Below are positions 1-5,284 of a stretch of DNA of 7,289 nucleotides, piece by piece. Every line of letters starts with the position of its first letter. Position 1 is the first letter of the stretch. The stretch lies in NCBI GenBank assembly GCA_028287545.1, contig JAQBPL010000321.1, forward strand, positions 1 through 7,289, given 5' to 3'. This stretch comes from Vulcanimicrobiota bacterium (GTDB lineage: Bacteria > Eremiobacterota > Eremiobacteria > Baltobacterales > Baltobacteraceae). Below the pieces are notes generated by a model. It did no database searches and was not told the DNA's origin. It worked only from the letters and a program-made list of their open reading frames with translations. A program made the position numbers and the translations under genes.

Positions 1-779
1 TGCTGACCGAGGATCTGCAGCGCTTCGCCGCGGGCGACGACGCGGTGCGCGGCTACGTCGACTTCCTGCGCGAGCGGATGTACGTCTCGATCGAGCTCGT
101 CGCCGGTCGCGTCGACGCGGCGCATCCCCTCACGTCGTTTCTGGTCGAGCGGTGCGGCGTGCTGCCCGCGGAACTCGCCGCGCTGCGCTCCGGTGGGACG
201 CCGCCTGACCTCGTCGCTTTCAATCACTATCCGCACTCGGAACGCTATCTCTTCAGCGCCGAGGACGGCACCGTCGGCGACGTCCCGGCGGTGTACGTCG
301 CGGGGGAGCAGCCGCCGTGCGCGGCGCCGTTGCTTTGGGAAGCCGCGGAGCGGCTGCGACTGCCGCTCGCGCTCGGTGAGGTGCACGTTCACGGCACGGC
401 GGGCGAGCGCGTGCGCTGGTTGGCGCAGCATGTCGACGACGTCCGAGCACTGCGCGACGCGTCGGTCGATCTTCGCGCGATCGGCGTGTGGGCAGCCTTC
501 GGCATGACGGATTGGCATTCGCTCCTGCGCGAGGACGCCGGCGTCACCGAGGACGGCATCTTCACGTTCGCCGGAGCGAACGGCGTTCCGGAACGCACCC
601 CGCTCGCGCAAGCGGTCGCTGAGCTCGCCGCAACCGGGCGCGTCAGCGGCGCGGACGCCGTGGGCTGGTGGGATCGGGCCGATCGGTTCATCGCGCCGGC
701 CGAAATGCACGCCCGCCACGCGCTCGGCATCCCCGAAGGCGACCATCTGGTTCGGTCCGCGACCCATTCGCGGGCATGA
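1..779 (+). CDS. GH1-like (family 1 glycosyl hydrolase-like) protein, C-terminal part, 5' truncated by window
   Basis: The reading frame is open from the left edge (first full codon at position 3) to TGA at 777-779, so the true start lies outside; the GTG at 45 is internal. The fragment resembles the second half of the GH1-like domain found alone or fused to dTDP-4-dehydrorhamnose reductase (RmlD) in sugar-nucleotide loci. Visible landmarks are LTEDLQRF at the very start, AFNHYPHSERYL (codons near 214-249, matching the GH1 N-Y-Y barrel strand), LALGEVHVHG with Glu at 378-380 in the place of the GH1 nucleophile, and IGVWAAFGMTDWHSLL. It ends with GWWDRADR and a short tail, so no RmlD domain follows. 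The acid/base NEP segment would lie upstream of the window. The likely role is in carbohydrate or envelope-polysaccharide metabolism in the cytoplasm; real hydrolase activity is uncertain because GH1-specific TENG context is replaced by GEVH. The next gene starts 42 bp downstream. Confidence 0.72.
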   Translation, partial: LTEDLQRFAAGDDAVRGYVDFLRERMYVSIELVAGRVDAAHPLTSFLVERCGVLPAELAALRSGGTPPDLVAFNHYPHSERYLFSAEDGTVGDVPAVYVAGEQPPCAAPLLWEAAERLRLPLALGEVHVHGTAGERVRWLAQHVDDVRALRDASVDLRAIGVWAAFGMTDWHSLLREDAGVTEDGIFTFAGANGVPERTPLAQAVAELAATGRVSGADAVGWWDRADRFIAPAEMHARHALGIPEGDHLVRSATHSRA

Positions 780-821
780 TAGACTTTCGTCCTCTCGGGA
801 ATACGTCCAACGGAGGGCACG

Positions 822-1328
822 ATGGACGATCCGCTGAGCCGCGCGCTGGAAGAGGCTCCCGCACCCCGACGAGGTGAGGAGCATCGCAACGAAGTTTCGC
901 ATCACCGCTCGCCGCACGCGCCCGCGCTCGGCGTCGTGCTCGATCAGCTGCGCGGCCAATTGGTCGAAGCGATGGCGATCCCGTTCTTCGACGCGGGCAT
1001 GGGCGTCCAGATGGTTCCGGTGACCAAGCACGCGCTCTCGGAGATGGGTGCGGTGACGATCGTCGCGCGCAAGCGGGAGCCTGCGTACGAGGCCGAGGTT
1101 TCGATCGAGGTGCGCTGCGACCACGCGGAGCCGGCCGACGACGAGGCCGATACCGGCGCGTACGAGGTGCGCGCGCGCTCGCACGTGCGCTGCGACGACG
1201 CGCGCGGCCGCAGCGAACGCGGCGTCGCCGTCACCGTCCGCGAGGTCGGCGGCGCGCTGCGTCTCGATGCCGCACTCCTGCGCCAGGACTTGGCGGCCGC
1301 GATCCGCTCGATCGGCAAAGTGTCGTAA
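822..1328 (+). CDS. hypothetical protein, 168 aa
   Basis: I do not recognise a family. The start is well supported: GGAGGG at 812-817 sits four bases before ATG 822, and the frame ends with TAA at 1326-1328. The first about 32 residues are charged and low in structure, with a small His-rich patch (HHRSPH). Residues about 34-60 look like an amphipathic helix (LGVVLDQLRGQLVEAM). Residues about 75-155 alternate hydrophobic and charged residues in the manner of an antiparallel beta sheet (VSIEVRCDH, YEVRARSHVRC, VAVTVREV), followed by a short C-terminal helix. There is no signal peptide or membrane segment, so it is probably cytoplasmic. The composition is acidic-and-arginine rich like the neighbours. 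It lies 42 bp after the GH1-like gene and 36 bp before the hydrolase, which suggests shared transcription. The codon pattern and strong ribosome site make it very likely a real gene; no function can be assigned. Confidence 0.8.
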   Translation: MDDPLSRALEEAPAPRRGEEHRNEVSHHRSPHAPALGVVLDQLRGQLVEAMAIPFFDAGMGVQMVPVTKHALSEMGAVTIVARKREPAYEAEVSIEVRCDHAEPADDEADTGAYEVRARSHVRCDDARGRSERGVAVTVREVGGALRLDAALLRQDLAAAIRSIGKVS

Positions 1329-1364
1329 GCGGGGCACCCCGAGCCGAATCGCGTAGAGGACGCG

Positions 1365-2441
1365 GTGTTCGTTCGCGTCCTGGTGACCCTCGTGCTGCTC
1401 GGCGTGGCGTGCATCCCAGCGGCTGCGGCGAGTTGGCCCGATCCGGCTGAGGGGAACTACGTCGTCCCGGAGTTCCGGTTCGCCGACGGCGAGACGATGC
1501 ACGGCCTGCGGCTCCATTACGCCACGCTCGGCACGCCGCACCGCAACGCCGCCGGGCACGTCGACAACGCGGTCCTCGTCCTGCACGGAACGGGCGGCGA
1601 CACGACGCAGTTCCTTCGCGACCGGTTCGCCGGCGTGCTGTTCGTTCCGAACGGCCTGCTCGACGCGCGCAAGTACTTCATCATCATCACGGACGGCATC
1701 GGGCACGGCAAGTCGTCGAAGCCGAGCGACGGTCTGCACGCGCGCTTCCCACACTACGGCTACCGCGACATGGTCGCCGCACAGCATCTCGTGGTGGCCG
1801 AAGCCCTGCACGTCGATCACCTGCGGCTGGTGATGGGGACGTCGATGGGCGGGATGCAGACGTGGCTGTGGGGCGAGACGTATCCGGCGATGATGGATGC
1901 GCTCATGCCGCTCGCGAGCCTGCCGATCCAGATATCGGGCCGCAACCGCGTCTGGCGCGACATGATCGTCGACGAGATTCGCAGCGATCCGGACTATCAC
2001 GACGGCGAGTACGCGACCGAACCGCTGCACGGTCTGAGCGCAGCGTGGAACGTCGAATGGATCTTCGGCTCGGCCCCGCTCTACGACCAGACGCTGCTGC
2101 CGACGCAGGCTGCCTCCGACGCGTACTACGCGAACACGCTCAAGCCGGTCGTGCAGCATCTCGACGCAAACGACATGATCTACCAGTTCGAAGCCTCGCG
2201 CGACTACGACCCTCGCGCGGACCTCGGCAAGATCACCGCGCCGCTCCTCGCGATCAACAGCGCCGACGACCAGATCAACCCGCCGGAGCTCGGCATCGTC
2301 GAACGGGAGATCGGCAAGGTGCGGCACGGACGCTTCGTCCTGCTCCCGATCACGCCGGACACCCGCGGCCACGGAACGCACACGCTCCCAGCCGTGTGGG
2401 GCGAGTACCTTCGCGAGCTGCTGGCGATGACCAGGTCGTAG
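1365..2441 (+). CDS. alpha/beta fold hydrolase, MetX (homoserine acetyltransferase)-like, probably exported
   Basis: The 358-aa protein belongs to the alpha/beta hydrolase superfamily and resembles the branch related to homoserine O-acetyltransferase. Residues 1-22 are a signal peptide-like segment (short basic start, hydrophobic core, AAA before Ser23), so it probably acts in the periplasm or outside. The oxyanion region LVLHGTGGD is at 71-79. The nucleophile elbow GTSMGGMQ puts Ser160 as nucleophile. NSADDQINPPELG at 298-310 supplies the acid (Asp301 or Asp302), and RGHGTH at 334-339 supplies the catalytic His (His336 most likely). The segment GIGHGKSSKPSDGL (111-124) is typical of this uncharacterised family. 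Exported members are usually annotated simply as hydrolases; an export signal argues against a role in methionine synthesis. GTG 1365 was chosen because AGAGGA at 1355-1360 precedes it by four bases and it yields the full signal peptide. The stop is one base before the next gene's start. Substrate unknown. Confidence 0.92.
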   Translation: MFVRVLVTLVLLGVACIPAAAASWPDPAEGNYVVPEFRFADGETMHGLRLHYATLGTPHRNAAGHVDNAVLVLHGTGGDTTQFLRDRFAGVLFVPNGLLDARKYFIIITDGIGHGKSSKPSDGLHARFPHYGYRDMVAAQHLVVAEALHVDHLRLVMGTSMGGMQTWLWGETYPAMMDALMPLASLPIQISGRNRVWRDMIVDEIRSDPDYHDGEYATEPLHGLSAAWNVEWIFGSAPLYDQTLLPTQAASDAYYANTLKPVVQHLDANDMIYQFEASRDYDPRADLGKITAPLLAINSADDQINPPELGIVEREIGKVRHGRFVLLPITPDTRGHGTHTLPAVWGEYLRELLAMTRS

Positions 2442-2442
2442 C

Positions 2443-3501
2443 GTGCTTCCACGCGCTTTCGTGGCGGGGCTGCACTTGCGCTGGGACGGCGTTTCGCAGC
2501 GGCCGCATCACCTTCTGAGCCGCATCGCGCGCCGCGTGCCGGTGATCGTCGTCGAAGAACCGTTTGCCGCGCACGAGGATCGGGACGTCGTCTTTCGCGA
2601 TCGCGGCGTTCTTGTCGTTCGGCCGTTGCGCCGGCGCGGCTGGTCGTTGCCGCTGGTGGACGACGCTGCGATCGCCACCGCGCGGGGACTGGCCGGTGAT
2701 GGACCCGCCGGCGTGTGGCTGTATACGCCGATGATGCGCGCGCTTGCCGATGCGTTCGAGGCGTCGCCGCTGGTGTACGACGTGATGGATGAACTCGCGC
2801 AGTTCGATTTCGCACCGGACGGGATGGCGGCCAACGATCGCGCCGTGCTCGAGGGCGCTGACCTGGTGTTCGCCGGCGGACGGTCGCTGTACGCCGCGCG
2901 CGCCGAGCTCGGTGCGAAGGTGCGCTGCGAGCCGAGCGGCGTCGAATTCGAGCGGTTCGGGGCGGACGTCGCGCCGCACCCCTTGCCGGCCGCCTTGCGC
3001 GGCCCGGTGTTCGGCTACGTCGGCGTCGTGGACGAGCGGATCGACGTCGCCCTGATAGAAGCGCTGGCCGATGCGTTCCCGGACGGCCACGTCGTGCTGA
3101 TCGGCCCGGTGTTCAAGCTCGATCCGGCGCGCCTTCCGCGCCGTCCGAACGTGCACCTCACCGGTGCCGTGCCGTACGACGCGCTGCCGTCGTGGCTCGC
3201 CGGCATCGACGTCGCCCTGATGCCGTTCGCGCGCAACCGTGCGACCGAATTCATCTCGCCGACCAAGACGCTGGAATACTTCGCCGCCGGAAAGCCCGTC
3301 GTCTCGACCGGCATCGCGGACGTCGTCGCGGAGTTCGCTGATACCGTCTACGTCGCCGACGGCGGCGCGGCGTTCGCGGCGGCTGCGCGGGAAGCGCTGC
3401 ACGCCGAACCCGAGCGCATCGCGCGCGGCGTGGGGCATGCGCGCGCTCGGACGTGGGATTCGATCTCCGAAAGGATGCTGGATGCCGTCGCGTCGCTCTG
3501 A
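2443..3501 (+). CDS. glycosyltransferase family 1/GT4-type protein
   Basis: The 352-aa protein looks like a cytoplasmic GT-B fold glycosyltransferase that transfers a sugar from a nucleotide donor. The N-terminal lobe begins with the motif LRWDGVSQRPHHLLSR (12-27), characteristic of a group of GT4-like enzymes found beside or fused to UDP-galactopyranose mutase. A second landmark, LVYDVMDELAQF (110-121), follows. The C-terminal Rossmann lobe starts at about 188 with FGYVGVVDERIDVALI, followed by VVLIGPV (217-223) and NVHLTGAVPYDALPSWL (236-252). The donor-binding signature is SPTKTLEYFAAGKPVVST (272-289), where Glu278 would contact the nucleotide sugar. The GTG start at 2443 lies one base after the preceding stop, with AGG at 2433-2435 as a modest ribosome site, so translational coupling is likely. 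The 3' end overlaps the next gene by 20 bp. It most likely works in envelope polysaccharide or glycolipid assembly with the GH1-like protein; donor and acceptor cannot be told from sequence. Confidence 0.92.
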   Translation: MLPRAFVAGLHLRWDGVSQRPHHLLSRIARRVPVIVVEEPFAAHEDRDVVFRDRGVLVVRPLRRRGWSLPLVDDAAIATARGLAGDGPAGVWLYTPMMRALADAFEASPLVYDVMDELAQFDFAPDGMAANDRAVLEGADLVFAGGRSLYAARAELGAKVRCEPSGVEFERFGADVAPHPLPAALRGPVFGYVGVVDERIDVALIEALADAFPDGHVVLIGPVFKLDPARLPRRPNVHLTGAVPYDALPSWLAGIDVALMPFARNRATEFISPTKTLEYFAAGKPVVSTGIADVVAEFADTVYVADGGAAFAAAAREALHAEPERIARGVGHARARTWDSISERMLDAVASL

Positions 3502-4207
3502 AGATCCGCTCGACGTCGCGCGGACGTTCCGCTTCCTGCGCGGACTCAAACGCAACAACGATCGCACCTGGTTTCACGCGCACCGCATCGATTGGGACGG
3601 CCACGTGCGGCACGCCTGGGAAGACCTGGTCACGATGCTGCTGCTCGATGCGAGCGCGGTCGACGGCCGGCTCGCGCACGTCGATCCGCGCGCGTGCTTG
3701 TTCCGCCTGGCAAACGATACGCGCTTCCACAAGGGCAAGGCTCCCTACAAACCGTGGCTTTCCGCCTGGCTGTCGCCGGGCGGCAAGAACGGCGCGTTCG
3801 CCGGGTACTATTTTCACGTGGCGCCGGGCGACACGCACATCTCGGCCGGCATCTACGTCCCGGTGAAGCCGGCGCTCCATACGCTGCGCTCGACGTTCGC
3901 CGACGACGGCGCCGACGCGCGCGCGTTCGATCGCCTCCTCACGGCGAAGGCGATACGGCCGTATCTCCCGCTCGACACCGAGCCGCTGCGCGTGACGCCG
4001 CGCGGTTTTCCCAAGGCGCACCCGCGGGCGGAGCTGATCCGTGCGCGCAACTATCTGGTGCGCCGCGACGTGCCGGACGAGGAACTGCAGCGGCGCGGCG
4101 CGTTCGCGGCGTTTCGCGACGCGATCCGCGCCACGGCCCCCTTCGTCCTCTGGCTCGACGCGCACACACGGCCGGCCGACGAGTTCGAAGAGCTCGAGTG
4201 GGACTAG
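3482..4207 (+). CDS. DUF2461 (TIGR02453) family protein
   Basis: The 241-aa product matches the DUF2461/TIGR02453 family over its whole length; family members are usually about 210-240 aa. The N-terminal signature TFRFLRGLKRNNDRTWF is at 15-31, the central FRLANDTRFHKGKAPYK at 74-90, GYYFHVAPGDTHISAGIY at 108-125, and PRGFPKAHPRAELIRARNY at 173-191. There is no signal peptide or membrane helix, so it is cytoplasmic. The biochemical role of the family is not known to me. An in-frame opening extends upstream to 3239, but that part is a shadow of the glycosyltransferase gene. ATG 3482 was chosen because GGA at 3473-3475 precedes it by six bases and family similarity begins about 15 residues later. 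It overlaps the end of the glycosyltransferase by 20 bp, so it is the last gene of that transcript. No clear terminator follows its TAG before the promoter at 4223. Confidence 0.9.
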   Translation: MPSRRSEDPLDVARTFRFLRGLKRNNDRTWFHAHRIDWDGHVRHAWEDLVTMLLLDASAVDGRLAHVDPRACLFRLANDTRFHKGKAPYKPWLSAWLSPGGKNGAFAGYYFHVAPGDTHISAGIYVPVKPALHTLRSTFADDGADARAFDRLLTAKAIRPYLPLDTEPLRVTPRGFPKAHPRAELIRARNYLVRRDVPDEELQRRGAFAAFRDAIRATAPFVLWLDAHTRPADEFEELEWD

Positions 4208-4222
4208 CAGGCAGCTCAGGTG

Positions 4223-4252
4223 TTGACGATGCGGCGTTCTGGATGTTATGGT
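4223..4252 (+). promoter_or_regulatory. predicted sigma70-type promoter for the ncRNA/tRNA-Cys region
   Basis: TTGACG at 4223-4228 matches five of six bases of the -35 consensus. After an 18-base spacer, TATGGT at 4247-4252 forms the -10, preceded by TG at 4244-4245 in the correct extended -10 position (TGnTATGGT). Reading the -10 as TTATGG at 4246-4251 gives a 17-base spacer. Initiation would be expected near 4259-4261, exactly where the self-complementary transcript begins. It lies in the gap after the DUF2461 gene. This is the only promoter in the window with both elements convincing by eye. Confidence 0.65.
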
Positions 4253-4258
4253 GCGCTG

Positions 4259-4391
4259 ACATGATGCTGCAGGCCGCAACGATCTGTTGTCCTCGCCGGT
4301 CGGATTCCGTCCGGTGGTGTTGCGCGCGCATTCGCGGGAACTAACCTTCCCAGCCTAATGTGAGCCCTCGCCGAACCGCGAGGGTTTTTTT
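4259..4391 (+). ncRNA. candidate structured small RNA, about 130 nt, 6S-like layout, identity unproven
   Basis: This noncoding stretch is framed by a sigma70-like promoter and an intrinsic terminator and shows self-complementarity. Its 5' end (ACATGATGCTG, 4259-4269) pairs with 4351-4361 (CAGCCTAATGT) at 9 of 11 positions, giving a closing stem. Inside, CGCAAC (4275-4280) pairs with GTTGCG (4319-4324). An apical arm is formed by CGCCGG (4294-4299) with CCGGTG (4311-4316), including one G-U pair, and continues with CGG/CCG around ATT. On the 3' side GGGAA (4336-4340) can form a hairpin with TTCCC (4347-4351) around CTAACC, sharing only base 4351 with the closing stem. Closing stem, open centre with a 3' side hairpin, and apical stem recall 6S RNA (the RNA polymerase-binding regulator), but the RNA is shorter than the E. 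coli one (about 180 nt) and I cannot verify conserved positions. Alternatives are a leader regulating the downstream tRNA, or a lineage-specific sRNA. Confidence 0.5.
4365..4391 (+). terminator. rho-independent terminator
   Basis: A perfect 7-bp stem, CCCTCGC (4365-4371) with GCGAGGG (4378-4384), encloses the six-base loop CGAACC and is followed immediately by seven T residues (4385-4391). It ends the candidate small RNA and stands only 20 bases before tRNA-Cys, so it either separates two transcripts or acts as a partial, possibly regulated, stop within one. Confidence 0.93.
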
Positions 4392-4411
4392 ATGTCGTGT
4401 CGCGTCGCCTC

Positions 4412-4482
4412 GGCGGCGTAGCCAAGCGGTAAGGCAGGAGACTGCAAATCTCTGACCGCGGGTTCGATTCCCGCCGCTGCCT
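4412..4482 (+). tRNA. tRNA-Cys(GCA)
   Basis: All four arms of the cloverleaf can be drawn. The acceptor stem is GGCGGCG (4412-4418) with CGCTGCC (4475-4481), containing one G-U pair. The D arm is GCC (4421-4423) with GGC (4433-4435). The anticodon stem GGAGA (4437-4441) with TCTCT (4449-4453) encloses the loop CTGCAAA, with anticodon GCA at 4444-4446. The T arm is GCGGG (4458-4462) with CCCGC (4470-4474) around TTCGATT. The discriminator base is T4482, as expected for cysteine tRNAs recognised by CysRS. CCA is not encoded and must be added after transcription. There is no intron and no long variable arm. No strong promoter is visible in the 20 bases between the preceding terminator and the tRNA, so it may depend on read-through from the promoter at 4223-4252 or on a weak promoter overlapping the T tract. 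Confidence 0.97.
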
Positions 4483-4495
4483 CGATTCCGCGACG

Positions 4496-4514
4496 CTGCA
4501 CGATTTCTGCACGA
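4496..4514 (+). repeat. 8-bp direct repeat overlapping the ribosome-binding region of the next gene
   Basis: CTGCACGA occurs at 4496-4503 and again at 4507-4514, separated by TTT (period 11 bp, about one helical turn). The second copy runs into the GAGGAG ribosome site at 4513-4518 of the gene starting at 4524. The spacing would suit a protein binding one DNA face, but two short copies can also arise by chance. Confidence 0.35.
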
Positions 4515-4523
4515 GGAGACGTC

Positions 4524-5018
4524 ATGAGTATCCCGGTCATCCGGCGGGTCGCGCTGCTGTACGCCGACGACACCGCGCAAGCAGCGTTGCCGCGCATCAA
4601 AGCGGCGGTGCAATCGGCGCGCGACGTCGTCCACGTCGTCGTGGAGCGCATCGGCGCCGCGGCGCTCGCGGCGCACGGCGTGCCGCTGCCGGGTCGCGCG
4701 CTGCATGCCGCAGCGTCGGCGGATGCGGTGCTGATCGCGATCGGCGAGCCGCACGCGAGCACGTCTGCGGCCGCCGTCGGACTTCGCGAGGAACTCGGCT
4801 TCACGCGCCGCTTCGCCGAGAACGAGCTGGCGCGCATGTGGTTGAGCGAGTCCGGCCTGCGCGGCTGCTTCACCGTCGGACTGCTGCCCGCCGGCTTGGC
4901 GGCGGTCGCGCTGGCGCTCGAATACGTCCTCGGCGATGTCGCGGCCGCGGATGCGTTGCGCGCTTCGTACCGCTCCGACGAAGTGCCCGCGCGCGTGCAG
5001 CCCGCAGTCGCCTCGTGA
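4524..5018 (+). CDS. 3-isopropylmalate dehydrogenase-like protein lacking the catalytic core, 164 aa
   Basis: The 164-aa protein resembles the isocitrate/isopropylmalate dehydrogenase fold in pieces. RRVALLYADDTAQAALPRIKA (7-27) lines up with the LeuB opening that normally carries GDGIGPEV. ERIGAAALAAHGVPLPG (41-57) and ADAVLIAIGEP (66-76) match LeuB segments with GGAAIDAFGEPFPE and AVLLGSVGGP. AVGLREELGFTRRF (84-97) matches the following helix with its leading SLRK. AAVALALEYVLG (126-137) resembles the C-terminal AAILSAAMMLEHAFG helix. Roughly 190 residues between the last two blocks are missing, including the substrate-binding arginines, the catalytic Tyr and Lys and the metal-binding Asp residues. 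It therefore cannot catalyse the LeuB reaction. GAGGAG at 4513-4518, five bases before ATG 4524, is a strong start, and the frame is clean, so it looks like a maintained protein rather than a random remnant. It overlaps the next gene by the GTGA junction. A regulatory or binding role is possible. Confidence 0.85.
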   Translation: MSIPVIRRVALLYADDTAQAALPRIKAAVQSARDVVHVVVERIGAAALAAHGVPLPGRALHAAASADAVLIAIGEPHASTSAAAVGLREELGFTRRFAENELARMWLSESGLRGCFTVGLLPAGLAAVALALEYVLGDVAAADALRASYRSDEVPARVQPAVAS

Positions 5019-5257
5019 CTGCCGATGAGATCGAGCGCCGATGCAGTGCGGCCCTCGAGAACGTGTTCGACTGGATCGACGATCAAGATTTGATCGAAGA
5101 AGAGGCGTCGCACGGCTTGGGGCTGCGCGCGCTCGACATCGGCGGCGGGATGCTGTTGCTGATGGCCGTCGCCACGGACGCCTCGATCCGCCCGCGCTTC
5201 AAGGCGGAGATCGAACGACAATTCGGCGCTAGTACACCGATCTTGTTCGAACCGTGA
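5015..5257 (+). CDS. hypothetical small acidic protein, 80 aa
   Basis: GTG 5015-5017 overlaps the upstream TGA (5016-5018) in a GTGA junction, a common sign of translational coupling. The frame is also open further upstream, but that part is a shadow of the preceding gene. The product starts MTADEIERRCSAALENVF and is rich in Asp and Glu in its first 31 residues, including the run DWIDDQDLIEEEA, probably helical. A Gly-rich hydrophobic stretch follows (ALDIGGGMLLLMAVATD, 39-55), then an amphipathic helix (RPRFKAEIERQF, 59-70) and a short tail ending in LFEP. The hydrophobic stretch is short and carries Asp at both ends, so a membrane helix is unlikely. I recognise no family. Coupling to the isopropylmalate dehydrogenase-like gene suggests the two products act together, perhaps as a complex. 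Its stop is 27 bp from the end of the convergent peptidase gene, with no terminator in between. Confidence 0.75.
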   Translation: MTADEIERRCSAALENVFDWIDDQDLIEEEASHGLGLRALDIGGGMLLLMAVATDASIRPRFKAEIERQFGASTPILFEP

Positions 5258-5284
5258 GCGGCTCGCAATGAAATGGGCGCGGCG

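Noticed and set aside
780..821. Promoter in the gap before the 168-aa gene (TAGACT near 780)
   Set aside because: There is no acceptable -35 element at a suitable distance; a -10-like hexamer alone is not enough.
1334..1343. GGGG-CA-CCCC inverted repeat as a terminator
   Set aside because: The two-base loop is too tight and no T tract follows.
2350..3567. 405-codon open frame on the minus strand
   Set aside because: It lies opposite the glycosyltransferase, which has clear family motifs; the antisense product is Arg/His-rich with no domain pattern.
3251..4279. 342-codon open frame on the minus strand opposite DUF2461
   Set aside because: It is a shadow of two well-supported plus-strand genes and ends in an arginine-rich low-complexity region.
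4259..4391. Signal recognition particle RNA as identity of the folded RNA
   Set aside because: The conserved SRP apical domain (GGAA-type tetraloop with the asymmetric AGCAG side) is absent; the apical loop here is CGG-ATT-CCG.
4412..4495. tRNA-Cys 3' end as an integration (att) site
   Set aside because: No second copy of the tRNA end, no integrase and no mobile genes are seen in the window.
4355..5221. 288-codon open frame on the minus strand across the terminator, tRNA and dehydrogenase-like gene
   Set aside because: It would read antisense through the tRNA and terminator; low-complexity Ala/Ser/Arg composition shows it is not a gene.
5258..5284. Bidirectional terminator between the convergent genes
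   Set aside because: The 27-bp gap has no inverted repeat and no T or A tract on either strand.
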